Origin: Raoultibacter phocaeensis
GTDB lineage: Bacteria > Actinomycetota > Coriobacteriia > Coriobacteriales > Eggerthellaceae
Reading direction: 5' to 3'
Length of the DNA stretch: 64,000 nt
Assembly: GCF_901411515.1 (NCBI RefSeq)
Contig: NZ_CABDUX010000001.1
Span: forward strand, 1,178,001 to 1,242,000
In this document: positions 1-8,239 of the stretch, piece after piece
Layout of the letters: each line of letters begins with the position of its first letter
How positions within the stretch are numbered: position 1 is the first letter of the stretch
Notes under the pieces: model-generated
The model's database searches: none
The model's input: only the letters and a program-made list of their open reading frames with translations
What the model was told of the DNA's origin: nothing
Translations under genes and position numbers: made by a program

Positions 1-2295
1 TTGCGCGTGCTCGACCTGATCTATCATCCCGATCGCATCGTGCACCCGATGTACCGCGATCCGAAGGACCGAGGCAACGCCGATGCTTGGAAGGTCGTAT
101 CGTGGGATTGGGCCTACGACAAGATCGAAGAAGAAATCAACAAGTGCAAAGAGCAATACGGCCCGAACAGTCTGACGGTGCTCACCGGAACCGGGCGCGA
201 AGCTGGCAGGTACATGACGAACACGTCTGCGCGCATCTGTGTGACGACGAACCAGTGCTATACGCAGACGGGTTTCTCCTGCATGGCTCCGCGCGATACG
301 GTGTGCTCCATGATCGGCGGCGCGGGCTACATCGAGTACGACTTTGCGAACGGATTGCCCGGACGCTACGACGATCCCGAATACGTGCAACCGAAGTACC
401 TGCTCAACTGGGGTCGCGATTCTCTACGGTCCAATCCCGACGGCACCTGGGGCCATTCCATCATCGAGCTTTTGAAGCGCGGCACCAAGCTCATCAACGT
501 CGATCCGCGCGTGAACTGGCTTTCGACCCGCGCGCTGTACTACATGCAGCTGCGTCCGAACACCGATACCGCGCTCGCCTTCGGCCTCCTTCGCGTGCTC
601 ATCGAGGAGGATCTGTACGATCATGAGTTCGTCGAGAAGTGGTGCTACGGTTTCGACGAGTTCAAAGAGCGCGTTATGGAGCACACGGTGGAATGGGCTG
701 CCGAAGTGACCGAGGTTCCCGCCGAGACCATCCGCGCGGTTGCCCGTTGCTTGGCAGAGAAGCCGTGGGGTCTCAACATGGGCCTCGCCAACGACCAAAA
801 TCCCAACGGCGTGCAGAGCGTGCACTGCCTGTACGCCCTCGTTGCCATTACGGGCAACCTCGACATTCCCGGCGGCACGAACATCGGGTGGAACATTACG
901 CTCGACTTCGGCGGAAACCAGTTCGACAACGTCGACGGCGTTGCAGGCAGCAAAAAGCGGGAAACCGTGCCGCCGAACCCGGTTACCCAGGAACAGCGCG
1001 ACAGTACGGTTGGGCTCGACGTATACCCCATCTACAAGCTCTTGCTCGGCAAAGCGGTGCCTGATGAGTTTCTGCCGACACTCGAGACCGACGAGCCGTA
1101 TCCGGTGCGTTTCTGCTGGATCCTGCATACCAATCCGGTAGCTCCTACGAACACCGCTCAGCCGAGCCGGTGGCATAAAGCGCTCAAACGCATGGATTTC
1201 GTGGTGGCGCAGGACATCTTCATGAACCCCACTATCGCTTCGTGCTGCGATCTGTTTTTGCCCCTTGCCACGTGGCTCGAACATGATGGGTACATCACGC
1301 AGCTCATGGGCGAGCATCCCGGTCCCGTAGCCGCCATGGTGAAGGCTGTTCCTCCCGTGGGGGATTGCAAGAGCGAATTCGAAATCGTCCATGATTTGGC
1401 GCAGCGCCCGGCATTCCGCGATAACTTCTACGTGGACGGCGAGAGCAAGGTCGAGAGCATCGAGCGTTACATCTCTGAAGACCTTACCAAAGTGGTCGGG
1501 TTCGATCATGATTGGGAGTACCTCAAAGACCACGTGCAGGTATGCCGCAAAACCGAGTACCGCAAATACGAGCGCGGTATGCTCCGGCCCGACGGTGAAC
1601 CTGGCTTCAACACCACGACAGGCAAGGTCGAGCTGTTCAGCCTGATGTTCGCCGCGTGCGGCGGGGATCCTCTGCCGTACTACGAAGAGCCTATATTCAG
1701 CGAGTACTGGCAAGACGATGCCGACGAGCTGCATTCCTGCGCCGCTTCGCGCTTCATGTCCGAATACACCAAAGAGCACCCCAACTGGAAGGAAGAGTAC
1801 CCCATCACCATCACGACGGGCGCGCGCAATTGGGCGTCGTTCCATTCCGAGCATCGCCAATCCAAGATGCTGCGCGAGATCAAGCCGTATCCCGTTGTGG
1901 CCATGCACCCCGATTTGGCAGAAAAGATCGGCGTAACCGAGGGCGAATGGGTGTGCATCGAAAACCCGTGGGGAAAATGTTACGAGAAGGCGAAGATCAC
2001 TCCTATTCTGAAGCCGAATGTGGTCATGGCCGATCACGGGTGGTGGTATCCCGAGGAGGATATGAGCGAGCCGAACATCGGCGGCGTGTGGAAATCGAAC
2101 ATCAACGAGCTCATCCCGAACAACCTTGTCGGCCACTACGGCTTCGGCGCGCCGATGAAATGCATGATCGGCAGGCTCAGCAAGGCCGATCACGTACCGC
2201 TTGTCGAACATGCCCCGCAAGATCTTCCGAGCGTGCAGAACTTCCCCGGTTCCATCAAAAACGATCCCGCCCTTCAGAATCTCATGGCCGAATAG
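1..2295 (+). CDS. Molybdopterin (bis-MGD) oxidoreductase, catechol-dehydroxylase/acetylene-hydratase-like, 5' truncated
   Basis: Catalytic subunit of the DMSO reductase superfamily. The frame is open to the first base, and the visible start reads straight into the family's usual 'YHPDRI..P..R' segment. The N-terminal part that normally carries the [4Fe-4S] cysteines (roughly 60-80 residues) is therefore outside the window. Family segments seen are 'SWDWAYDKI', 'LLNWGRDSLRSNPDG', 'LINVDPRVNW', a 'TGNLDIPGGTNIGW' cofactor loop and a C-terminal MopB beta-barrel ('TTGARNWASFHSEHRQ'). The next genes are a small Fe-S subunit and two MFS carriers, with no DmsC-type membrane anchor. That arrangement is known for cytoplasmic catechol dehydroxylases of Gordonibacter and Eggerthella. 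The substrate cannot be read from sequence, so the dehydroxylase role is inference. Confidence 0.85.
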   Translation: MRVLDLIYHPDRIVHPMYRDPKDRGNADAWKVVSWDWAYDKIEEEINKCKEQYGPNSLTVLTGTGREAGRYMTNTSARICVTTNQCYTQTGFSCMAPRDTVCSMIGGAGYIEYDFANGLPGRYDDPEYVQPKYLLNWGRDSLRSNPDGTWGHSIIELLKRGTKLINVDPRVNWLSTRALYYMQLRPNTDTALAFGLLRVLIEEDLYDHEFVEKWCYGFDEFKERVMEHTVEWAAEVTEVPAETIRAVARCLAEKPWGLNMGLANDQNPNGVQSVHCLYALVAITGNLDIPGGTNIGWNITLDFGGNQFDNVDGVAGSKKRETVPPNPVTQEQRDSTVGLDVYPIYKLLLGKAVPDEFLPTLETDEPYPVRFCWILHTNPVAPTNTAQPSRWHKALKRMDFVVAQDIFMNPTIASCCDLFLPLATWLEHDGYITQLMGEHPGPVAAMVKAVPPVGDCKSEFEIVHDLAQRPAFRDNFYVDGESKVESIERYISEDLTKVVGFDHDWEYLKDHVQVCRKTEYRKYERGMLRPDGEPGFNTTTGKVELFSLMFAACGGDPLPYYEEPIFSEYWQDDADELHSCAASRFMSEYTKEHPNWKEEYPITITTGARNWASFHSEHRQSKMLREIKPYPVVAMHPDLAEKIGVTEGEWVCIENPWGKCYEKAKITPILKPNVVMADHGWWYPEEDMSEPNIGGVWKSNINELIPNNLVGHYGFGAPMKCMIGRLSKADHVPLVEHAPQDLPSVQNFPGSIKNDPALQNLMAE

Positions 2296-2307
2296 GAGGT
2301 ATGAATC

Positions 2308-2649
2308 ATGGCTCAGAAATACGGCTTACTCATTGACAACTACTGGTGCACCGGCTGCCATTCGTGCGAGGTATCCTGCAAAAACGAACACGATTATCCG
2401 ATTGGGCAGTTCGGCATCAAGATGCTCGTGCTCGGTCCGTGGGAACTGATGGAGGAAGGCACCTGGGAGCACACGTACTACCCGCTTATCACCTCGTACT
2501 GCGATTTGTGTGAAGACCGTGTTGCCGCAGGCGGCATGCCGGCATGCCAGCTCCATTGCCTGGCGAGCGCTATCGAGTACGGGCCTGTTGAGGATCTGGC
2601 GGCCAAGATGGCCGAACGCGATCGCAGGACCACGTTGCTCATCCCGTAG
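2308..2649 (+). CDS. Small two-cluster 4Fe-4S electron-transfer subunit
   Basis: A 113-residue protein with two cysteine groups: CxxCxxCxxxC near residues 12-22, then CxxC plus CxxxC around residues 64-83 ('CDLCEDR', 'CQLHC'). That supplies ligands for two [4Fe-4S] clusters, half the set of DmsB-type subunits, which are about 200 residues with four clusters. It starts 13 bases after the oxidoreductase stop behind a clear GGAGG, so the two are co-translated. It most likely passes electrons to the molybdoenzyme in the cytoplasm. There is no signal peptide and no membrane segment. The shortened form fits a soluble shuttle rather than a quinol-linked chain. The electron donor is unknown. Confidence 0.85.
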   Translation: MAQKYGLLIDNYWCTGCHSCEVSCKNEHDYPIGQFGIKMLVLGPWELMEEGTWEHTYYPLITSYCDLCEDRVAAGGMPACQLHCLASAIEYGPVEDLAAKMAERDRRTTLLIP

Positions 2650-2759
2650 GTGACGGCTCCGTCGGGGCCGTGCGGCGCGCGGCCCCGACGCTGATTGACT
2701 CGGATGCGCCGATTTTCCGACGCCGATTCGATTTCGTATGGAAGAAAGAAGGACGGACC

Positions 2760-3080
2760 ATGTGTTTTAGACCAGCAGCTGCATCGACGCCGAAAACATG
2801 CCCTGAATGCGGCATGATCAATCCCGCCGTTGCGGAAAAGTGCATCAAATGCGGAGTGGAGCTTCCCGAAGACCGCATCAAGTGTCCGCATTGCGGCGAA
2901 ATGAACATTGCGGGTGCCACGGAATGCTCAGAATGCGGGAGCGATCTTCCGGCTGTTGCAGCCGCCCCGGCACCGAGCGCCCCGTCGGCGTCGATGGCCG
3001 CAGCATCGCACGCTCCTGCAAACCCGCAGGCTCCTTCCGCACCGAGCGCCCCTGCCGCCCCCAAAGCACCTTCGAAGTAG
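2760..3080 (+). CDS. Double zinc-ribbon protein with Ala/Pro-rich tail
   Basis: A 106-residue protein starting at an ATG behind GAAAGAAGGACGG. Four CxxC pairs in the first 60 residues ('CPECG', 'CIKCG', 'CPHCG', 'CSECG') form two zinc-ribbon knuckles. An Ala/Pro/Ser-rich, likely disordered tail follows and ends in Lys. There is no enzyme signature. It lies between the Fe-S subunit and the first MFS gene on the same strand, so it probably belongs to the operon. Two further small zinc-ribbon proteins lie downstream at 5794 and 5984. A role in metal or protein binding is plausible but unproven. Confidence 0.7.
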   Translation: MCFRPAAASTPKTCPECGMINPAVAEKCIKCGVELPEDRIKCPHCGEMNIAGATECSECGSDLPAVAAAPAPSAPSASMAAASHAPANPQAPSAPSAPAAPKAPSK

Positions 3081-3100
3081 CGTTTGGCAGCGCGTTTGCA

Positions 3101-4354
3101 ATGTCGAGCGAAACCGACAGCCGCCCTGTATCCAACAAGCTTTGGAACATCCGATTCGTCCACCTGCTGCTCATCGAAGCGGTGTTCCAGTTTGCGACGT
3201 ATCTGATCAACCCGATTATTTCGCAGTACGTTATCGCTTTAGGGTCATCGCTTGCAGTCGGCGGATTCGTTGCGGGGCTTGTTGCTTCTTCGGCATTGGC
3301 GGTGCGTCCTGTGACGGGATGGGTCGCCGACCGTTTGAGCAAGACGACGCTCTTGGTGCTCTCGGCATTGCTGTTTACGGTTGCCGCGTTTGGATGCGCG
3401 TTCACGCAGAGCGTAGGGGGCGTGGGCTTGTTCCGCATTGTGCAAGGTGTTGCGTTCGCATTTCGCTCCGCCGTAGTCGTCTCGCTTGTTTCGGTCGTGG
3501 TCGCGCATGACCATATCGGACGAGCAGTTGGCTGGGTGGGTGTGGTCACCACGGCGTCGTGCGCGATCGCTCCGTCAGTTGCGGCGGCCCTCGGATCGCA
3601 GATCGGGTATTTCGGATGTTTCGTCATAGCGGGGTGCTTGTTCGCTGCCGGGCTTGTGCTTGCGGTTTTGTTCAAGGCTCCGCAGGATATTCGCGTACGG
3701 CACCGCACTATGCGCAGTCGGAAGGGGCAGTATCGTGCACCTGGGTTTCCCCTGCGCGATTTCGTATACGTTCCCGCCGTTCCCTATTCTGCTATGGCCG
3801 CGCTGTCGGGGGTTCCGCATGGCATCAACGTTTCACTGCTGCTTACCGTCGGCGAGTTCCGAGGCATCGCCGGGGTATCGCTGTATTTCACGCTGTACGC
3901 TGTGTCGGCGCTTGTCGCCCGCCCGCTTGCGGGTCGCTTAAGCGATACGAGAAGCTTCGGCGTTGTGATCGTGCCCGTCCTCCTCGTAGAATTGGTGGGG
4001 TGTGGGGTTTTGATAGCCATGGATTCTCTCGGCGCGGTAGCGTTGGCGGGGATGCTCGTTGGGATTGGGCAAGGTTCGGCGTATTCTGCGCTGCAGGCGG
4101 AAGCGGTGCGCGGTGCCGATGAGCAGGAGCTTGGAAGAGCTTCGAATACGTTTTACATCGGGCCGGATATCAATATGGGAATGAGTCCGTTTGTCGGGGG
4201 GATCATCATGCAAACGTGGGGGGTATCTGCAATGTATACGGTGTGCTTCTGCTTTGTGCTGGGTGCGCTGGTTCTGTACCTGCTTATGAGAAAGCGATCC
4301 GCTTCTTTCACTTCGCGAAATGCGGCGAAAGGGGCAGCTAAGAGTCGTCCGTGA
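3101..4354 (+). CDS. Major facilitator superfamily transporter
   Basis: A 417-residue membrane protein with about 12 hydrophobic segments. The loop 2-3 signature of the MFS is present as 'GWVADRLSKTTLL', and its second-half equivalent is 'GRLSDTRSFG'. The chosen ATG gives 'MSSETDSRP' before the first membrane segment; the frame is open further upstream, but that part has no transporter features. It begins 20 bases after the zinc-ribbon gene. Being in the molybdoenzyme cluster it may import the enzyme's substrate or export its product. The specificity cannot be read from sequence. Confidence 0.8.
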   Translation: MSSETDSRPVSNKLWNIRFVHLLLIEAVFQFATYLINPIISQYVIALGSSLAVGGFVAGLVASSALAVRPVTGWVADRLSKTTLLVLSALLFTVAAFGCAFTQSVGGVGLFRIVQGVAFAFRSAVVVSLVSVVVAHDHIGRAVGWVGVVTTASCAIAPSVAAALGSQIGYFGCFVIAGCLFAAGLVLAVLFKAPQDIRVRHRTMRSRKGQYRAPGFPLRDFVYVPAVPYSAMAALSGVPHGINVSLLLTVGEFRGIAGVSLYFTLYAVSALVARPLAGRLSDTRSFGVVIVPVLLVELVGCGVLIAMDSLGAVALAGMLVGIGQGSAYSALQAEAVRGADEQELGRASNTFYIGPDINMGMSPFVGGIIMQTWGVSAMYTVCFCFVLGALVLYLLMRKRSASFTSRNAAKGAAKSRP

Positions 4355-4445
4355 GGGTGGCTCGTCCAAATCGCTTTTGCTGCGGTTTTTCGGAAATCTT
4401 CGATCAATTATGTAACCATGATGCTTATTCAGCGAGGTGGCTGAG

Positions 4446-5702
4446 ATGAAAGAGCTGCTTAGAGGCATTGCTGGCTATTTTAAGGTTCAGCATGTGCTGT
4501 TTCTGGTTCCGATTGGAGCCTTCGCGGTCTACGATAGCGTGTTTTCGGCATTCTCCTCCGTTTTGGCGGTGTTGTGGGAGATGTACCCTGATGTTTCGCG
4601 CGCGGGGATTCAGATGATACTCGCTGTGCCTTCGCTTGCGAGCATTCCCACTACCTTGTTGACGGGACTTTTGACGTCGTTCGTCCATAAGAAGACGATT
4701 GCGGAAGTTGCGCTGGTGTTCCTCTTGGTGGGGGGCCTTTTTCCTGTGGCGATCGAGGAGCCCCATATCGGCCTTCTGTTCGCAAGCAGTGCGCTCATCG
4801 GAATCGGGCAGGGTTTGCTGCACCCCCTTGCAAGCATGCTCGTCTGCCAATATTGGGAAAGCAAGAGCGAGCGCAGCCGTGTGCTCGGCTTTAAGCAGGC
4901 CATCAACTATCTTGGTGCCGCCGCGGTGTCGCTCGTGGTGGGCTGGCTTGCCCTTGCCCAGTGGAACTTCGCCTATCTCATATACGTCGGGGTGGTTCCT
5001 GTCCTCGTTATCACGGCTATCCGTCTTCCGAAAGGCCAGTTAGAAGAACGGTTGATCAATCGAGGGCACCTGTTTTCCGGTATGAAGAAGCTACTGACAC
5101 CTGCCTTGGCGTATGCATGCTTTATGTTCTGTACGGTCTCGCTGTTCAATTTTGCCTTTCAGTCGAACATCGCGATGCTCGTCAACGAAAAGGGGTTCGG
5201 TGATGTGGTGGATATCGCTGCGATTACGGCGATCCTGCAGATAGCTTCGTTTGCGGTGGGGGTTTTGTACGGTCAAATCACCAAGCTGTTTCGAAAATAC
5301 GTGCTGCTTCCCGGGTTGGCATTGCTCACCGCAGGCTTTCTGACGGTCGCTTGCGCACCCAGCATGGTCGTGGTGCTCATCGGCGGAACCGTTTTCGGCA
5401 TCGGTGCGGGCATCCAGTACGTTACGACGCTCTACAACACGTCGAAAGCGGTCGATCAGAGCGTTGTTTCCATGGCTCTTTCGCTTGTACTGGCATTGAC
5501 TTCGCTCGGCTTCTCCGTATCGCCGATTGTGATTGAGGGCGTGAAGGATCTGCTGTTCGGACCAGGGGCGGGTGCCGATATGTCGATGGTTGTCGCAGGG
5601 GCGGGATGCGCAGTGCTGTTTGCGATCGAGTGCGTGCACTGCAGGTTCTTCGCGAGGGAAAATTATCTCGACGGGCCTGTTCCCGACGATCTGATCGATT
5701 GA
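4446..5702 (+). CDS. Major facilitator superfamily transporter (second)
   Basis: A 418-residue protein with about 12 membrane segments. It has glycine-rich MFS helices ('GIGQGLLHPLASMLVCQYW', 'GTVFGIGAGIQYV') but lacks the classic loop 2-3 signature. ATG 4446 is preferred because GAGGTGG lies 5-6 bases upstream; an in-frame GTG at 4437 overlaps that site. It is unlike the first carrier in sequence, so this is not a recent duplication. Two dissimilar carriers beside one reductase could mean separate uptake and efflux, or two substrates. That is inference from position only. Confidence 0.8.
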   Translation: MKELLRGIAGYFKVQHVLFLVPIGAFAVYDSVFSAFSSVLAVLWEMYPDVSRAGIQMILAVPSLASIPTTLLTGLLTSFVHKKTIAEVALVFLLVGGLFPVAIEEPHIGLLFASSALIGIGQGLLHPLASMLVCQYWESKSERSRVLGFKQAINYLGAAAVSLVVGWLALAQWNFAYLIYVGVVPVLVITAIRLPKGQLEERLINRGHLFSGMKKLLTPALAYACFMFCTVSLFNFAFQSNIAMLVNEKGFGDVVDIAAITAILQIASFAVGVLYGQITKLFRKYVLLPGLALLTAGFLTVACAPSMVVVLIGGTVFGIGAGIQYVTTLYNTSKAVDQSVVSMALSLVLALTSLGFSVSPIVIEGVKDLLFGPGAGADMSMVVAGAGCAVLFAIECVHCRFFARENYLDGPVPDDLID

Positions 5703-5793
5703 CGGCGAAGCGCACGTCGTGTGCCGTGTTTGAAGATGAGCACGCAAAACCTTGGGCGTAGTGAAAGCTTGGCGTTGATGAAAAGAGCGTCTC

Positions 5794-5973
5794 ATGCCCG
5801 ATTGCTATATGTGTTTGCCAACCTGTGAAAACTGCAAGCCGAAGATGGTCGTGTGTTCGAACTGCGGTGCCCGTACGCTCATGGATCTCAAAACGTGTCC
5901 GTTGTGTAAGGAGCCGATAAGCGAACAAGCACGCAAACAGGCTTGGGATGAATGGAAGGCTCGACATCGATAG
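5794..5973 (+). CDS. Small zinc-ribbon protein (59 aa)
   Basis: Start ATG 5794, stop TAG 5971-5973, 59 residues. Cysteines fall in CxxC-type groups ('CYMCLPTCENC', 'CSNCG', 'CPLCK'), enough for one or two zinc sites. A charged helix 'EQARKQAWDEWKARHR' closes the protein. The stop codon runs into the ribosome-binding site (AGAGGTG) of the next zinc-ribbon gene, so the two are translationally linked. Function is unknown. It is supported by its cysteine pattern and by the paralogous neighbour. Confidence 0.6.
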   Translation: MPDCYMCLPTCENCKPKMVVCSNCGARTLMDLKTCPLCKEPISEQARKQAWDEWKARHR

Positions 5974-5983
5974 AGGTGATCGC

Positions 5984-6154
5984 ATGTGCTATCCCTGTGT
6001 GAATTGCGGAAAATGCGGGGCGAAGCTTCCCAAAGCGCAGATTCGCTGTCCGAAATGCAAAACGGTGCTTTCCGAAGAGCATCCCGTGTGCGAACGGTGC
6101 GGATGGCGGTTGCCCCTGCCTCCGGGGAGCGCTCGGCTAAAGAAGCGTACCTGA
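5984..6154 (+). CDS. Small zinc-ribbon protein (56 aa)
   Basis: Start ATG 5984, eight bases after an AGAGGTG site that overlaps the previous stop; 56 residues. Three CxxC pairs ('CGKCG', 'CPKCK', 'CERCG') follow 'MCYPCVNC'. It resembles the first zinc-ribbon protein of this cluster ('CPHCGE', 'CPECG') and ends in a basic 'ARLKKRT' tail. An in-frame ATG at 5948 exists but would overlap the upstream gene and has no good ribosome-binding site. Function is unknown. Small metal-binding partner is the most that can be said. Confidence 0.6.
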   Translation: MCYPCVNCGKCGAKLPKAQIRCPKCKTVLSEEHPVCERCGWRLPLPPGSARLKKRT

Positions 6155-6207
6155 TAGTCGATGGTGTGCGTGTTAGATGCCGCCGCGACGAACGTAGGCG
6201 CATTTCG

Positions 6208-7185
6208 CTATTCAATTTCCTCCAAGTACGCGACTTTGTCGTGGTGCTCGATATCGGTTGAAACGACAAGCTCGACGGTTTCCAAGAACTGGTCGATCGC
6301 TTTTTTCTGATAATCCTCGCGCAAAACCAGATACGACGTGATGCGTGCACGCTCGTCGTCGATGAGACGGCTCGTCATGTGACGCTGCATGCTGAGCAAA
6401 GGCGAAGCAGCGACGGCAGGCGAAACGAGGAATATCGCGTTGCGATCGTGCGTATTCATGAAGAACTCGTTGAGCGTTTCGCTCGAATACGTTTGCAGGT
6501 TCGGCCGAACGCCGAGCGTTCTGCTGAAAAGATCGAGGATGGCAAACCTCATGGGGTCGAAGCTGCGTGTCGAAGTCATGTTGATGGGCACATGTACGAG
6601 GTCCTCCAACATAAGCGCTTCTTTGGAAACGAGCGGATGGTCTTCGTGCAACCATACGCAAAGCTGTTCTTGTATTACGGGATAGAAGATCAGACCCTTT
6701 TTTTCGCTCACCTTGTCGATGCGATCGGCAGCGTTGCAATCGATGACCATCGCGATATCGATTTTACCCTGCTCGAGCAGCTCGATCGATTTTCTGCCTC
6801 GCTCGGTGTAGTACTTGGTCATGATGTACGGATTCGCCAGTTTGAATCGAGAGACTGATTTGAAGAGAATTTCGCTCATCAAATCGACGATGTAGGGTTC
6901 TTGGATGGTGAGCGTTTCGATGTCTTGCCGGGCGATGTCGCGTACGCGCTTAACGGAATCTTTGTACAGGTGGTGAATCTGGATGGCATCTTTGAGAAAC
7001 GCAGCCCCTGCTGCTGTCATTTCGAGATCTTTGCTGCGCGTGATCAGTTCAACGTCGAGTTCTTGTTCGAGTTCGGAAATGTGCTTGCTCAGAGTCGGCT
7101 GCGACATGTTCAAATTGTTCGCCGCAGTGGTGAAATTCAGATAGTGCGTAAGAACGATGAACTCGTACAGGGATTCGATTTTCAA
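6208..7185 (-). CDS. LysR-family transcriptional regulator
   Basis: 325 residues. The N-terminal winged helix-turn-helix is typical of LysR ('NFTTAANNLNMSQPTLSKHISELEQEL', residues about 16-42). An effector-binding domain follows from about residue 90. It is convergent with the molybdoenzyme operon and reads toward it. Regulators of this kind commonly control neighbouring catechol-dehydroxylase-type genes in this family, so control of 1-6154 is a reasonable inference. A possible -10 element TACAAT lies on the minus strand at 7231-7226. Confidence 0.85.
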   Translation of the reverse strand: MKIESLYEFIVLTHYLNFTTAANNLNMSQPTLSKHISELEQELDVELITRSKDLEMTAAGAAFLKDAIQIHHLYKDSVKRVRDIARQDIETLTIQEPYIVDLMSEILFKSVSRFKLANPYIMTKYYTERGRKSIELLEQGKIDIAMVIDCNAADRIDKVSEKKGLIFYPVIQEQLCVWLHEDHPLVSKEALMLEDLVHVPINMTSTRSFDPMRFAILDLFSRTLGVRPNLQTYSSETLNEFFMNTHDRNAIFLVSPAVAASPLLSMQRHMTSRLIDDERARITSYLVLREDYQKKAIDQFLETVELVVSTDIEHHDKVAYLEEIE

Positions 7186-7582
7186 TGCAGACTCCCCCTT
7201 AGTAAAACCATCTTCGCTCGCTCATATTGTAGCATCATAAGCAGGGCCGAACGCGCGCGTCGGCGAAGCAGCGTGCATTGCGTGGACCGAGGCGAGAGCG
7301 GATTCGCTTCGCGGTTCGTTGCGCTGGTAACGGTGTGCTGTTGCTACCCGAGGGTTTGCGGTTTCGGTTCGCGTTCGGATTCAAACGAACATGCAGTATG
7401 CGTTCTGGTTCGGTTTGCCCGGATATGAGGCTTGCCCCATAAGACGAAAAAGGGTGAATCTTTCGATTTTCCCTTTCAAACTGGGAATATATTACCACAA
7501 ACCGCAGCAAAAGTCGAGTCCTGTATATCGTTGCCGAGAGGCGTATCCTTCTTTTTCCGCCAAAACGAAAGGGTGATGCGCA
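7186..7582. other. Intergenic region between divergent genes (397 bp)
   Basis: Divergent promoter region of the LysR gene and the DUF6323 gene. The right half (about 7440-7560) is more AT-rich than its surroundings and probably holds the promoter of the right-hand gene. No convincing gene, RNA or terminator was seen. Confidence 0.5.
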
Positions 7583-8239
7583 TTGGACATCGACATGATG
7601 CTGAGCTTGGGGGCGCGGGGCGAACCTGCGCGGGCAGACCTTGCTCTGTGCAACGCGAAAAGCGAGCGCTACGGTCTTTCGCTCACCGGGGAGCAGATGA
7701 AAGAACTTGCCGAGCGACGCGTCGAGGCGCTGTGCGCAACGGGCCGTGTGGAATTCGGGCGCGGCGTGCTTGTGGAACTCGTTGCGGCATTTTGCGATTC
7801 TCCCTATCTTTTCCAAGCTACCTACGATGAAACGCTTGCTGATCTGCAGGATGCCTTCTACCGGTTCAAGGAGGATTCACACGAGCAAATAGCCGATCAG
7901 GATTTGATCGATGCCATGCGCCAAGCGTTCGACCATGAGGCGCACGGCTCGGTAGAACACCTCGGCAACATGGCGGTTGAGCGCCTGGTTGCGCTTGCCG
8001 AAGCTTGTCATCGAGACGAGAACGAGGATTGGTCGGAAGCGGAAGCGTACGAGGGGAAGGACGGCGATGTCGAAGCAGGAAGAAGCGGCGAGCGAGACGG
8101 GCTCGACCGCGTGTACGAGGCGAGCCGATGCGAACGGCCCGACGAAGCGTATGCGGCCGGGTTCTACGACGAGTACAACGAGCTGTACCGCACTGGGTTC
8201 GACGCGAACAGCAGAATCGGTGGATCGACGTTTCGGTGA
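7583..8239 (+). CDS. DUF6323 family protein
   Basis: 218 residues from a TTG start, with AAAGGG nine bases upstream. The segment 'FCDSPYLFQATYDETLADLQDAFYRFKEDS' (about residues 70-100, core only) matches my memory of the DUF6323 family. In Clostridia that family is encoded next to a DUF6179 gene, as here. The C-terminal 50 residues are acidic and end 'YRTGFDAN'. It is predicted soluble, with no catalytic motif recognised. It overlaps the next gene by about 20 bases. Function is unknown, and the family call is from memory of its motif. Confidence 0.65.
   Translation: MDIDMMLSLGARGEPARADLALCNAKSERYGLSLTGEQMKELAERRVEALCATGRVEFGRGVLVELVAAFCDSPYLFQATYDETLADLQDAFYRFKEDSHEQIADQDLIDAMRQAFDHEAHGSVEHLGNMAVERLVALAEACHRDENEDWSEAEAYEGKDGDVEAGRSGERDGLDRVYEASRCERPDEAYAAGFYDEYNELYRTGFDANSRIGGSTFR

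Noticed and set aside
424-2220. A 598-codon minus-strand frame opposite the molybdoenzyme
   Set aside because: Antisense shadow; the plus strand carries the recognisable MopB protein.
8067-8239. Earlier ATG start for the DUF6179 gene, or a frameshift joining it to DUF6323
   Set aside because: Residues added from 8067 look like an out-of-frame shadow, while the DUF6323 frame stays plausible to its stop. Two overlapping genes fit the known pairing.
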